64,000 nucleotides of DNA, taken from assembly GCA_951801245.1 (NCBI GenBank), contig CATOMC010000007.1:1-64000 (forward strand), in the 5' to 3' direction. Under the pieces are notes generated by a model, which was not told the origin of the DNA, did no database searches, and was given only the letters and a program-made list of their open reading frames with translations. This DNA comes from an uncultured Lachnospiraceae bacterium. Its GTDB lineage: Bacteria > Bacillota_A > Clostridia > Lachnospirales > Lachnospiraceae. Of the stretch, positions 25,316 through 34,146 are shown one piece after another; the stretch's first letter is position 1, and each line of letters starts with the position of its first letter. The translations under genes were made by a program, and so were the position numbers.

Positions 25316-26233
25316 ATGGATGCAATACAACAGAATCTGTTAGAACAGGTGGCAGGACTGCATGAAATACCCGCCGGTGCATACAATATCCGTGCCAACG
25401 GACAGATGGCGGGACGCAATACCACAGCCAATATCGATATTGTGACCAAAGAGGATCGGTCCGGCATTGACATCAGGATTAAGCCGGGCACCCGTTCGGA
25501 GAGTGTCCATATTCCGGTGGTTTTGAGCCAGAGCGGCTTAAAGGAGAGCGTGTATAATGATTTCTATGTGGGAGAGGACTGTGATATCACGATCATAGCC
25601 GGATGCGGGATTCACAATGGCGGTTCCCAGGCATCGGAGCATTCCGGGATCCATCGGTTTTATGTGGAACAGAATGCGAAAGTGCGGTATGTGGAGAAGC
25701 ATTACGGTGCCGGTGACGGCAATGGGGAGAGGATCATGAATCCCACCACGGAAATACATCTGGCAAAGGGCGCCTCTTTGGAGATGGAGACGGTGCAGAT
25801 TAAGGGGATCGACTCAACGAAACGATTGACTACAGCCACCGTGGCCGAGGGAGCTTCTCTGGTGATTCGTGAGAAAATTATGACCCATGGGAAACAGTAT
25901 GCCGAGACCGACTTTACCGTGGAGATGGAAGGAGAAGGCTCCAGTGTCAACCTGATATCCAGGTCGGTGGCCAAAGAACATTCCAGACAGCTCTTCAAGA
26001 GCCGGATCATCGGCAACAGCAGTTGTCAGGGGCACAGCGAATGTGACGCGATCATCATGGATGAGGCCAGCGTCAGCGCCATTCCGGAACTGACAGCCAA
26101 TGATATAGATGCGAATCTGATTCACGAGGCGGCAATCGGTAAGATTGCAGGAGAACAATTGATTAAGCTCATGACGCTCGGACTCACGGAGAAAGAGGCG
26201 GAAGAGCAGATAGTAAACGGATTTTTAAAATGA
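25316..26233 (+). CDS. SufB/SufD-family Fe-S scaffold protein
   Basis: A 305-residue SufBD-core protein, shorter than SufB (about 465), as in two-gene minimal SUF systems of anaerobes. The beta-helix core runs from about 60 to 235. The C-terminal family signature is visible: SAIPELTANDIDANLIHEAA, then GKIAGEQLIKLMTLGLTEKEAEEQIVNGF. It should form the scaffold on which Fe-S clusters are built, with the ATPase encoded 18 bases upstream. The stop overlaps the next ATG by 4 bases, tying cardiolipin synthase to the same transcript. A double ATG occurs at 25313 and 25316; either could start. Confidence 0.9.
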   Translation: MDAIQQNLLEQVAGLHEIPAGAYNIRANGQMAGRNTTANIDIVTKEDRSGIDIRIKPGTRSESVHIPVVLSQSGLKESVYNDFYVGEDCDITIIAGCGIHNGGSQASEHSGIHRFYVEQNAKVRYVEKHYGAGDGNGERIMNPTTEIHLAKGASLEMETVQIKGIDSTKRLTTATVAEGASLVIREKIMTHGKQYAETDFTVEMEGEGSSVNLISRSVAKEHSRQLFKSRIIGNSSCQGHSECDAIIMDEASVSAIPELTANDIDANLIHEAAIGKIAGEQLIKLMTLGLTEKEAEEQIVNGFLK

Positions 26234-27762
26234 GAAAATTTTTACAGCGTGCATTAAATCGAGTCGTTATCACAGCCATTATCGTACTGCTTCAGGTAGG
26301 ATTTTTCCTGCTTGAGATTTTTCGATGGGGAAATTATTATGTAGGCATTGCCTTTGTGCTGCGCCTGTTAAGTTTCTGTGCGATCATTTATATTATCTGG
26401 AAGCCGAATAATCCTGCGGTGAAGCTGGCGTGGGTGGTTCCCATCCTGATGTTTCCGCTTTTTGGCGGTGTGATGTATCTGTTCTTTGGTCATGTGATCG
26501 TACCAAAGAAACTAAGGGACAGCATGGCACGGACGTATGCACTGGTACAGAAGAATCTGGTGCAGGATCAAACGGTGCAGGAGGCTTTGCTGAAAGAAGA
26601 CCGGGCGGCCACCAACCAGAGCAGTTATCTGTTGTCCTATGCAGGCACCCCGGTCTGGGATCATACGGCGACGACTTACTTTCCGGACGGGCTTCCTTAC
26701 TGGCAGGCGCTGCTTGCGGATCTGGAGAAGGCACAGCATTTTATTTTCCTGGAGTATTTTATTCTGGAAGAGGGCAGCATGTGGAATGCCGTACTGGAGA
26801 TTCTGGAGCGAAAAGTAAAGGAAGGCGTGGAAGTCCGTCTGATGTATGACGATGTGGGATGCGTTTTCCTGTTACCCAAGAATTATAACGAGATGCTTGA
26901 AAAAAGGGGAATCAAGTGCGTGGCTTTTAACAGGCTGGTGCCCTTTTTGTCTCTTGTGCTCAATAACAGGGATCACAGAAAGATCGTGGTGATTGACGGG
27001 AAAACAGGTTATACCGGCGGGATCAATATGGCGGACGAGTATATTAATTACAAGCACCCGTACGGAGAACACTGGAAAGATTCCGGGATCCGCATTGAGG
27101 GGGAGGCCGTGTGGAATTTTACGGTGATGTTTCTGCAAATGTGGAATATGTCCCGCTGCACGGAGGAAGACTATGGCAGATACCGGTATCATTTTAAAGA
27201 GCCTCTGCAGGCAGCCGGATATGTGCAGCCCTATATGGATACCCCTCTGGACGGGGAGATCGTGGGAGAGAATGTTTATCTGAACATCATCGGAAATGCC
27301 AGAAAATATGTATACATTTACACTCCCTACCTGGTGACGGATAATGAAATGATCACCGCTCTGAAACTTGCGTCCAAACGAGGCGTGGATGTGCGGATCG
27401 TGACGCCGGGTGTGCCGGACAAGAAGTTTGTGTACTGGCTGACCCAGTCCAATTATCAGAATCTGATCGAGGCGGGCGTAGGGATTTATCAGTATACACC
27501 CGGATTTATTCACTCCAAGTGCATACTTTGTGATGACGAACTGGCTACCGTGGGCACCATCAATTTTGATTACAGAAGTTTTTACCACCATTTTGAATGC
27601 GGTGTATTTTTGTATAAGGCGGACGCCATAGAGGAACTGAAAAAGGATATGGAGGAGACGTTTACCGTTTCCGAACAGATCACACTGGAATGGTGCAGGG
27701 ACAAATTCGTCAAGACCAATGTCATCGGCCCTGTCTTGAAACTGTTTTCACCATTACTTTAG
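26230..27762 (+). CDS. cls: Cardiolipin synthase
   Basis: Membrane phospholipase-D-family enzyme of 510 residues that joins two phosphatidylglycerols into cardiolipin. Two N-terminal membrane helices (about 10-30 and 36-85) are followed by two HKD motifs: HRKIVVIDGKTGYTGGIN (about 257-274) and HSKCILCDDELATVGTINFD (about 427-446). Length and layout are those of bacterial ClsA. It overlaps the SufB-like stop (ATGA) and is followed 41 bases later by an acyltransferase gene, making a small lipid module behind the Fe-S genes. Confidence 0.95.
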   Translation: MRKFLQRALNRVVITAIIVLLQVGFFLLEIFRWGNYYVGIAFVLRLLSFCAIIYIIWKPNNPAVKLAWVVPILMFPLFGGVMYLFFGHVIVPKKLRDSMARTYALVQKNLVQDQTVQEALLKEDRAATNQSSYLLSYAGTPVWDHTATTYFPDGLPYWQALLADLEKAQHFIFLEYFILEEGSMWNAVLEILERKVKEGVEVRLMYDDVGCVFLLPKNYNEMLEKRGIKCVAFNRLVPFLSLVLNNRDHRKIVVIDGKTGYTGGINMADEYINYKHPYGEHWKDSGIRIEGEAVWNFTVMFLQMWNMSRCTEEDYGRYRYHFKEPLQAAGYVQPYMDTPLDGEIVGENVYLNIIGNARKYVYIYTPYLVTDNEMITALKLASKRGVDVRIVTPGVPDKKFVYWLTQSNYQNLIEAGVGIYQYTPGFIHSKCILCDDELATVGTINFDYRSFYHHFECGVFLYKADAIEELKKDMEETFTVSEQITLEWCRDKFVKTNVIGPVLKLFSPLL

Positions 27763-27803
27763 TACACAAAGCTGTGTGCTGAGAAAGGAGTGCAGCCGTA
27801 AAT

Positions 27804-28520
27804 ATGATACGATTTGTAAAGGTGATCGTCTGGAATCTGCCAAGGATCTATATGATACCCAGAATGGCATATATGGCAAAGCATGCGGATCGTTACGGAG
27901 AAGAGGAGTGTTATGACTATGCACGGCTTGCCATCAAGCGAATGATGCGGGCCGGCCGTATCACGACTAAGAAGTATGGAACAGAAAATCTGCCCAAAGA
28001 GGGCGGCTATCTCATCTGCCCCAACCATCAGGGCAAGTTCGATGCGCTGGGGATTATGATATCCCATGAAAAACCCTGTTCCGTGGTCATAGATGATGCC
28101 AAGTCCCATGGAATCTTAGTGAAGCAGTTTATTGACCTGCTGCACGGTAAGAGGCTGGTCAAGAAAGACGTGAGACAGTCAGTCAGGATCATCAAAGAAC
28201 TTGCGGAGGAGACGATGAAGGGACGTAAGTTCATTATTTTCCCGGAGGGCGGCTATTTTCATAATCACAATACGGTGGGGGAATTCAAACCGGGCTGCTT
28301 TAAGAGTGCGGTGAAGGCGAAAGCGCCTATTGTTCCGGTTGCTCTGATAGATTCCTATAAAGTATTCGAGGAGTGGACTTTGCGCAAGGTGGAGACCCAG
28401 GTACATTTCCTGCAGGCAATCTCCTATGATGAATATAGAGGCATGACAACAATGGAGATTGCCGATATCGTTAAAAGCAGGATTATGGACAGAATAGACG
28501 AGGTATTAAACCCCGCCTAG
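27804..28520 (+). CDS. 1-acyl-glycerol-3-phosphate acyltransferase-like protein
   Basis: Acyltransferase of 238 residues in the PlsC family, which converts lysophosphatidic acid to phosphatidic acid at the membrane. The catalytic HX4D box is NHQGKFDALG (about 73-82). The substrate-binding FPEGGYF motif, the block-IV region APIVPVALIDSY and an N-terminal hydrophobic stretch are also present. AAAGGAG lies about 15 bases before the ATG, rather far. Its position behind cardiolipin synthase fits phospholipid synthesis. The exact acyl acceptor is not certain. Confidence 0.9.
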   Translation: MIRFVKVIVWNLPRIYMIPRMAYMAKHADRYGEEECYDYARLAIKRMMRAGRITTKKYGTENLPKEGGYLICPNHQGKFDALGIMISHEKPCSVVIDDAKSHGILVKQFIDLLHGKRLVKKDVRQSVRIIKELAEETMKGRKFIIFPEGGYFHNHNTVGEFKPGCFKSAVKAKAPIVPVALIDSYKVFEEWTLRKVETQVHFLQAISYDEYRGMTTMEIADIVKSRIMDRIDEVLNPA

Positions 28521-28523
28521 GTG

Positions 28524-29771
28524 TTACAGCTTGACAATAGGTTCTTTATACTCGTTAATCTCGGGTACCGTATCTGTTCCGGGGAACTTGTTGCGGACAA
28601 TACCCTGATAGACATGACTTGCATAAATATCCTTTTCCAACATGCTCATGCCGATGGGCGTGAGCAGATTCCCGGCGTTGGCCAGTTTGGAGAGCAGAGG
28701 AATGTCTGAACTTTGTTTGATGGCATTCAGCAGCGGGCCTGCGCTTTCTCGAAAACCGAGCATGCGGGCATAGAAAACCTGTCCTACGGAAAGATAGCGG
28801 TTCAGATCATCCTGATGAATCTGCAGCAGGATATGAAGCAGACTGCGGGATATGCGCGCATAGGTTCTGTTCTTCGACTTTAACAGGTCGCAGAAAGACG
28901 GAAAATCATGATATTGTGGAAGCAGATTGATGATACGGTCGGACAGCTCCTTATCGATATCAGGATAGCTTGTAAACTCTCCGGAGGGTTCCGAGAGCAG
29001 CCGGTAATGCATCAGCAATGACAGGTCGTCTTCAAAGACAGGATAAGCCTTTAAATATTGTTCCGTCATCAGGGGACGGATGTCGGAGGGCACCTGGTTT
29101 AAGATGCTTTCAGGCGTGTTGGAACATTTCAGTGCCTCACGCAGTGCCCTCGCCGAACAAAAGCCGGTATGCAGGCTGCTGTCATGATAAGGAGAGCCGG
29201 CACGGCGGATAGTGCAGGCAGTGATACTGCTATCTCTTTTTATAAGCGCCTTGCAGTATTCGATTCCGAGAATATTGTTAGGGCTTGTCAATATGTTAAT
29301 GTGAGCCGTCAACTGCGGCGAAGAGGCCTCTATGGCGGTATTTCTTGCCTGCGGATAAGAATGACCCAGACGCAGATTGCGCTGCAGAGTCTGTTTGAAT
29401 GTTTCGTCTTCGTTCAGTAAAAGACGGGCAAAAGTCATGAGAAGTTCGATATCACCGCATTCGCTCCCGAAACAGAGATTGTCAACCACACCCAGTTTGT
29501 CGAGAAGACAAACGGCACCTCCTGCAAAATATTCGGCACTGCTTAACGCATAATAGGCAGGCAGTTCCAGTACCAGATCGGCACCGCTTATGAGAGCGAT
29601 CCTGGCACGCAGATATTTATCCATCATGGCCGGCGCACCGCGCTGTACAAAGTCACCGCTCATGACAACAATGCAATAGTCTGCCCCGGTAATTTCTTTC
29701 GCCTTTTGAATCTGATAGGCGTGTCCGTTGTGAAACGGATTGTATTCCGCAATAATACCTACAGTTTTCAT
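28524..29771 (-). CDS. tmcAL: tRNA(Met) cytidine acetate ligase TmcAL
   Basis: A 415-residue protein of the YlbM family. In B. subtilis this enzyme acetylates the wobble cytidine of elongator tRNA-Met using acetate and ATP. The nucleotidyltransferase HIGH-type motif is at the very N-terminus (AEYNPFHNGHAYQIQKA), followed by VVMSGDFVQRGAP and the second motif region SPNNILGIEYCKAL. Placement back to back with pta-ackA is frequent in Clostridia and fits the acetate substrate. An AAAGGA site lies about 12 bases before the ATG. It converges with the acyltransferase gene with 3 bases between stops. Confidence 0.93.
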   Translation of the reverse strand: MKTVGIIAEYNPFHNGHAYQIQKAKEITGADYCIVVMSGDFVQRGAPAMMDKYLRARIALISGADLVLELPAYYALSSAEYFAGGAVCLLDKLGVVDNLCFGSECGDIELLMTFARLLLNEDETFKQTLQRNLRLGHSYPQARNTAIEASSPQLTAHINILTSPNNILGIEYCKALIKRDSSITACTIRRAGSPYHDSSLHTGFCSARALREALKCSNTPESILNQVPSDIRPLMTEQYLKAYPVFEDDLSLLMHYRLLSEPSGEFTSYPDIDKELSDRIINLLPQYHDFPSFCDLLKSKNRTYARISRSLLHILLQIHQDDLNRYLSVGQVFYARMLGFRESAGPLLNAIKQSSDIPLLSKLANAGNLLTPIGMSMLEKDIYASHVYQGIVRNKFPGTDTVPEINEYKEPIVKL

Positions 29772-29875
29772 AGTTATCCCATCCTTTCCCCTTGACCCGA
29801 TGTTCTACTATAATCAGTCTAACATAAAATGGCAGATTTGTATTGTTTTTTTGTGAAAACAGTCAAGAAAATCCC

Positions 29876-29904
29876 TTGTGTACAGACTGGTATTTTTGTA
29901 TGAT
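29876..29904 (+). promoter_or_regulatory. Promoter of pta
   Basis: TTGTGT (29876-29881), 17-base spacer and TATGAT (29899-29904), 70 bases before the pta ATG. The 203-bp divergent gap to tmcAL also contains an AT-rich tract near 29820-29860. Confidence 0.55.
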
Positions 29905-29974
29905 AGTAGTGTGAGAAGGAGTCGCGTATGAAAAATCTGGTGGTTCCAGATTAAAATAAAAGGAGGATTAAACT

Positions 29975-30976
29975 ATGTCTTACATCGATTTGATGAAAGA
30001 AAAAGCCCGAAGTGACAAAAAGACCATTGTGCTTCCGGAGACGAACGACAAGAGAACACTGATTGCGGCGGCGAATATTCTGAAAGAAGGAATAGCCAAC
30101 ATTATCATGGTTGGGAATGAAGAAAAGATCATGGACGGTGCCGGCTGGCTGGAGGTAGAGCTGGATGGCGTGCAGATCATCGACCCGGAGAAGACAGAGA
30201 AACTGGATGAATATGTCAATCTGCTGTTCGAGACCAGGAAAAACAAAGGTATGACACTGGAGAAGGCAAGAGAGATTCTGTTGAGTGATTATCTGACCTT
30301 CGGTGTTGTCATGGTCAAGGCAAACGATGCGGATGGTATGGTGGCAGGTGCCTGCCACGCCACGGCAGATACGCTTCGTCCTGCCCTGCAGATCTTAAAG
30401 ACAGCGCCGGGCGTGAAACTGGTGTCCGGTTTCTTTATACTGGATGTACCGGACTGCGAACTGGGTGAGAACGGAACATTTCTTTTTGCGGACTGTGGCC
30501 TGAACCAGGATCCCACGGCAGAGGAACTGGCAGCGATCGCCGATACTTCTGCCAAGAGCTTCAAGAGTCTGGTGGGAGCAAAGCCCATCATCGCCATGCT
30601 GTCGCATTCTACCAAAGGCAGTGCCAAGCATCCGCTGGTGGACAAGATGGTGGAGGCTACCAGGATTGCCCATGAGCAGTACCCGCATCTGTGCATTGAC
30701 GGTGAATTACAGTCCGATGCGGCACTCGTCCCCCAGGTGGCCAAATCCAAGGCACCCGGCAGCGAAGTGGCAGGTAAGGCCAATGTACTGATTTTCCCGA
30801 ATCTGGACTGTGGCAACATCGGCTATAAGCTGGTACAGAGACTGGGAAAAGCCGAAGCATACGGCCCCATGCTCCAGGGAATTGCTAAACCCGTAAACGA
30901 CCTTTCCCGCGGCTGCTCCTGGCAGGACATTGTAGGTGTAGTAGCCCTAACAGCCGTCCAGGCACAGCTTGCGTGA
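29975..30976 (+). CDS. pta: Phosphate acetyltransferase
   Basis: Cytoplasmic enzyme of 333 residues converting acetyl-CoA and phosphate to acetyl phosphate, the first step of acetate fermentation. Family motifs are clear: KKTIVLPETNDKRT, the central MVAGACHATADTLRPALQ and the C-terminal ANVLIFPNLDCGNIGYKLVQR. Length matches the short clostridial/Bacillus Pta. AAAGGAGG precedes the ATG by 8 bases. ackA follows after 123 bases, so ATP is gained by the pair. Confidence 0.98.
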   Translation: MSYIDLMKEKARSDKKTIVLPETNDKRTLIAAANILKEGIANIIMVGNEEKIMDGAGWLEVELDGVQIIDPEKTEKLDEYVNLLFETRKNKGMTLEKAREILLSDYLTFGVVMVKANDADGMVAGACHATADTLRPALQILKTAPGVKLVSGFFILDVPDCELGENGTFLFADCGLNQDPTAEELAAIADTSAKSFKSLVGAKPIIAMLSHSTKGSAKHPLVDKMVEATRIAHEQYPHLCIDGELQSDAALVPQVAKSKAPGSEVAGKANVLIFPNLDCGNIGYKLVQRLGKAEAYGPMLQGIAKPVNDLSRGCSWQDIVGVVALTAVQAQLA

Positions 30977-31032
30977 TACGCAGTTCTCGAAGTGAGTGGC
31001 AGCATATCACAGCCCCGAAAGGTGCGAGAGAG

Positions 31033-31066
31033 CCGTGTTCACACGGAACCGGGACATAGTTTTTTA
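31033..31066 (+). terminator. Weak stem-loop between pta and ackA
   Basis: CCGTG/CACGG around a TTCA loop (31033-31046), followed 14 bases later by six Ts (31061-31066). It may attenuate rather than stop transcription, since ackA lies just downstream without an obvious promoter. Confidence 0.35.
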
Positions 31067-31099
31067 AAATAATTCAATCCCAGAAAGAAGGTAAAAATC

Positions 31100-32296
31100 A
31101 TGAACATATTAGTCATCAACTGTGGCAGTTCCTCCCTGAAATTCCAGCTTATCGATGCGGAGACAGAGAAACTTATCGCCAAAGGCCTGTGTGAGCGTAT
31201 CGGCATAGAAGGCAGCCAGCTTGTCTATCAGCCTGCAGGCGGCACAAAGGAAGAGACAGTGACACCCATGCCCGATCATACCAGAGCGATCGAACTGGTG
31301 TTAGAAGCTCTGACGAACGACAAGACCGGTGTGGTGCAATCTTTGCAGGAGATTGGTGCGGTAGGGCACCGTATCGTACACGGTGGAGAGAAATTTGCGG
31401 CGTCAACGGTGATCACAGATGAGGTGATCGAGGCGATCAAAGCCTGCAATGATCTGGCGCCTTTACATAATCCGGCAAATCTGATCGGTATCGATGCCTG
31501 CCAGAAACTGATGCCGAATACGCCTATGGTAGGTGTGTTTGACACCGCTTTTCATCAGACAATGCCCAAGGAGGCTTATCTGTACGGCCTGCCGTATGAG
31601 TATTATGAGAAGTATCAGGTGAGAAGGTACGGATTCCACGGTACCAGCCATTCCTATGTGTCCAAACGGGCGGCAGAACTTCTGGGCCGGAAGTATGAAG
31701 ATATGAAGATCATCGTCTGTCATCTGGGCAATGGCGCCAGCATATCGGCAGTGGACGGCGGCAAGTGCGTGGATACTTCCATGGGACTCACACCGTTAGA
31801 AGGTCTGATCATGGGAACCCGTTCCGGCGATATTGACCCGGCTATCATAGAATTTATTGCGCATAAAGAGAATAAGAATATTGATGAAGTGATGACGGTG
31901 CTCAATAAGAAATCAGGTGTACTGGGTCTGTCTGACAATCTTTCTTCGGATTTCAGAGACCTGGAGAAATCCTATCTGGCCGGGGAGGACAGAGGCCTTC
32001 GCACCATCAGGACCTTTGCTTACCGGGTGGCCAAGTATATTGGTGCATATACGGCTGTCATGAACGGTGCGGATGCCATCTGCTTTACGGCCGGTGTGGG
32101 AGAGAACAATCCTTTGGTCAGAAGTCTTGTCTGTGAGCGCCTGGGATATCTGGGAATTACATTGGACAAAGACAAAAATGAGAAACGCGGTGAGGAACTG
32201 GAGGTCAGCACACCGGATTCCGGCGTTAAGGTGATGGTGATTCCTACCAATGAGGAACTTGCGATTGCGCGGGAGACATTTGCACTGGTAAAATAG
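31100..32296 (+). CDS. ackA: Acetate kinase
   Basis: Makes ATP and acetate from acetyl phosphate. The 398-residue protein has the acetokinase signatures NCGSSSLKFQL (about 6-16) and FDTAFHQTMP (about 148-157). It also has the ATP-binding GNGASI, TRSGDIDP and the C-terminal FTAGVGENNP. AGAAGG lies 9 bases before the ATG. With pta upstream and tmcAL behind them the locus handles acetate both as fermentation product and as tRNA-modifying substrate. Confidence 0.98.
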   Translation: MNILVINCGSSSLKFQLIDAETEKLIAKGLCERIGIEGSQLVYQPAGGTKEETVTPMPDHTRAIELVLEALTNDKTGVVQSLQEIGAVGHRIVHGGEKFAASTVITDEVIEAIKACNDLAPLHNPANLIGIDACQKLMPNTPMVGVFDTAFHQTMPKEAYLYGLPYEYYEKYQVRRYGFHGTSHSYVSKRAAELLGRKYEDMKIIVCHLGNGASISAVDGGKCVDTSMGLTPLEGLIMGTRSGDIDPAIIEFIAHKENKNIDEVMTVLNKKSGVLGLSDNLSSDFRDLEKSYLAGEDRGLRTIRTFAYRVAKYIGAYTAVMNGADAICFTAGVGENNPLVRSLVCERLGYLGITLDKDKNEKRGEELEVSTPDSGVKVMVIPTNEELAIARETFALVK

Positions 32297-32341
32297 CACG
32301 GATTTGAGATTTCACTGAGTGGAATCCGGGAGGAAAGATAA

Positions 32342-33205
32342 ATGAGTATCTACAGATCACAACTGAGTAAATCCTTGGTCATCAACTTGTACAATGCACA
32401 GATTGCGAAACTGGATATTCCCTATCAGGATATCTTCGTGGAGACGAGTTTTGGCAGGACACATGTGGTGGAGATCGGGAATCCGGAAGGTAAGCCGCTT
32501 ATGTTATTTCACGGCGGCAACAGCACAACGGCATATCATCTGCTGACCTGCAGATTCCTGCTCGATCAATTTCATGTTTATGCGGTGGATATCATCGGGC
32601 ATCCGGGAAAGAGCGCGGAGAATACACTGATGCCTTTTGGGTATCATTACGGAAGATGGGCCGGGGAAGTGATCTCAGCCCTCGGATATGAGAAAATCTG
32701 TTGTGTGGGAGGTTCCTTTGGCGGCGGTGTGCTAACGAAACTGATGTGTATCGCACCTTCCAAGGTGGAACGGGCCGTCCTTTTAGTGCCGGCCGGCATC
32801 GATAATGCTTTTCCTGCGGACACGGCCAGGATGATGGTGCCGCTTGTCAAATACTATCTGACAAAGGACGAAAAGTATGTGAAAGAGACAGCGATGTATA
32901 TGGCGCTGTCTGAGAAAGTGCTTACGAAAGATCTGATGGCAGTGATCAAGAACACGCTGGATCATGTAAAAATCCATCCGGCAATGCCGACCAATGTGGA
33001 GGCTGCACGGCTGCATAAGTGCAAAGCGCCTACCCTCGTTATGGCATCGGAATATGATTGCCTTTTCCCGGCCAAAAAGGTGCTGCCCAAGGCAAAGAAA
33101 GTGATTCCCGACTGCAAGATACATATGTTAAAGGGACGCGGACACATTTGCGTTTTACGCAAAAGAGAAAAACAGATTATTGTAAATTTCCTGATGGGAG
33201 AATAA
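32342..33205 (+). CDS. Alpha/beta hydrolase
   Basis: A 287-residue soluble hydrolase fold protein. The oxyanion strand FHGGNSTTAYH (about 57-67), nucleophile elbow VGGSFGGGV (Ser about 125), acid in SEYDCLFPA and catalytic histidine in GRGHICVL are all present, so the triad is complete. Substrate is unknown. GGGAGGAAA lies 4 bases before the ATG. It follows ackA by 45 bases, a gap holding the weak dyad ATTTCAC/GTGGAAT, and ends at a good terminator. Confidence 0.9.
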   Translation: MSIYRSQLSKSLVINLYNAQIAKLDIPYQDIFVETSFGRTHVVEIGNPEGKPLMLFHGGNSTTAYHLLTCRFLLDQFHVYAVDIIGHPGKSAENTLMPFGYHYGRWAGEVISALGYEKICCVGGSFGGGVLTKLMCIAPSKVERAVLLVPAGIDNAFPADTARMMVPLVKYYLTKDEKYVKETAMYMALSEKVLTKDLMAVIKNTLDHVKIHPAMPTNVEAARLHKCKAPTLVMASEYDCLFPAKKVLPKAKKVIPDCKIHMLKGRGHICVLRKREKQIIVNFLMGE

Positions 33206-33211
33206 GTGACG

Positions 33212-33241
33212 GCTGCCGGACAATGTACCGGTAGCTTTTTT
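33212..33241 (+). terminator. Rho-independent terminator after the hydrolase
   Basis: GCTGCCGG (33212-33219) pairs with CCGGTAGC (33228-33235) with one G-U pair, followed directly by six Ts. It closes the pta-ackA-hydrolase unit. Confidence 0.85.
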
Positions 33242-33378
33242 GTTATAGAAAATGGTAACTTACCCGCCCAAATAGACCACTTACCGGCTAAGTCGTTGTC
33301 TGAAACGGTATTGCCTGCTACCATAGGTATTCAGAAGGAACCAAAATGGCAAGACGATCCGAGGGAGAGGAAGGCAGC

Positions 33379-33650
33379 ATGGAAACGGCAGTCAGAGTAG
33401 AACATCTGGTGAAACATTTTAAAGATATAAAAGCAGCGGACGATATTAGCTTCCGGATTGAAAAGGGAGAACTTTTCGGATTCCTGCGCAGGTGGCAGGA
33501 GGGTACAGCGAGGGGATGGGAATTACCGTTTCCGTGAACAGGGAAATCCTTTCGGTTATCACACAGATTCTCCTGGTGGCTTCTTTGGGCATTGTGATGA
33601 TGGTCATTGCTGCCCTGATCAGTTGGAAACGCTTTGCGGCAGAACGATGA
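33379..33650 (+). pseudogene. ABC transporter remnant: ATPase start fused out of frame to permease end
   Basis: From the ATG at 33379 the frame reads METAVRVEHLVKHFKDIKAA and on to EKGELFGFL, the opening of an ABC-2 type ATPase that stops just where Walker A should begin. Past a junction near 33487 another frame (33516-33650) gives a membrane helix and a typical permease C-terminus ending WKRFAAER. The simplest reading is one internal deletion of the ATPase body and most of a permease gene. Neither part could be functional. Confidence 0.75.
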
Positions 33651-33690
33651 TCTGATAAAATATATGAAATATAAGAATTGATAGAAACGG

Positions 33691-33831
33691 ATGAAAGCCA
33701 TGAAAATAACAATACAGGATATCGGTCCTGGAGAAGAGGAAGAGATCGTTGTCAGATGCAGGGAAGGAAAACATGCAGGCAGGACAGGGAAAATAAAAAT
33801 GTGCCCGGACAGGGGCGCGGAAATGAGGTAG
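33691..33831 (+). pseudogene. Fragment resembling the N-terminus of a LytTR-domain regulator
   Basis: A 46-codon frame opening MKAMKITIQDIGPGEEEEI resembles the start of small stand-alone LytTR regulators (normally about 145 residues) and then stops. Such regulators are often next to DUF3021 membrane proteins and ABC transporters, which fits the remnants on both sides. Identification is by eye from a short stretch. Confidence 0.45.
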
Positions 33832-33834
33832 ATA

Positions 33835-34105
33835 ATGACGGAAAGTCTGTACCAAAAGATGAGGGAATTCATATTGACATATTGCATGACCACCACAGCT
33901 ACGGTGTTTGTGTGTGCGCTATCTGTACATTAATCTGGTGGTGCTGGGCGGCGGGCAGATGTTTCAGTGGCTTGATATCGCCAATATTTATATGCTGGCA
34001 GTCATGATGCTGGAAATCCTGTTTATAGTATGGCTGCTGCAACCGTTCAGCCAGGACCAGTTTAGCCTTTTATCGTGCGCGAAATTCCCGGTTGACAAAC
34101 TATGA
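33835..34105 (+). pseudogene. Broken small membrane protein (possibly DUF3021-like)
   Basis: A frame from ATG 33835 gives MTESLYQKMREF and a hydrophobic stretch, then stops at 33933. A second frame (33908-34105) continues with two hydrophobic segments (NIYMLAVMMLEILFIVWLLQ). Together they look like one small membrane protein split by a frameshift. Placement after a LytTR-like fragment suggests DUF3021, but the match is weak. Confidence 0.4.
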
Positions 34106-34120
34106 CTGCCTATGTATAAT
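34092..34120 (+). promoter_or_regulatory. Consensus SigA promoter of yceD-rpmF
   Basis: Perfect TTGACA (34092-34097), a 17-base spacer and perfect TATAAT (34115-34120), 26 bases before the yceD ATG. This is the best promoter in the window and implies strong constitutive expression and a very short leader. Confidence 0.9.
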
Positions 34121-34146
34121 TGTTTGAGTATGGATAGGAGTCTACT

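Noticed and set aside
26872..27591. Open frame of 239 codons on the minus strand
   Set aside because: Lies inside the cardiolipin synthase gene, which has both HKD motifs; no independent support.
33346..33537. 63-codon frame taken as an intact small gene
   Set aside because: Its first half is an ABC ATPase opening that stops before Walker A and its end is out-of-frame permease sequence, so it is a deletion product.
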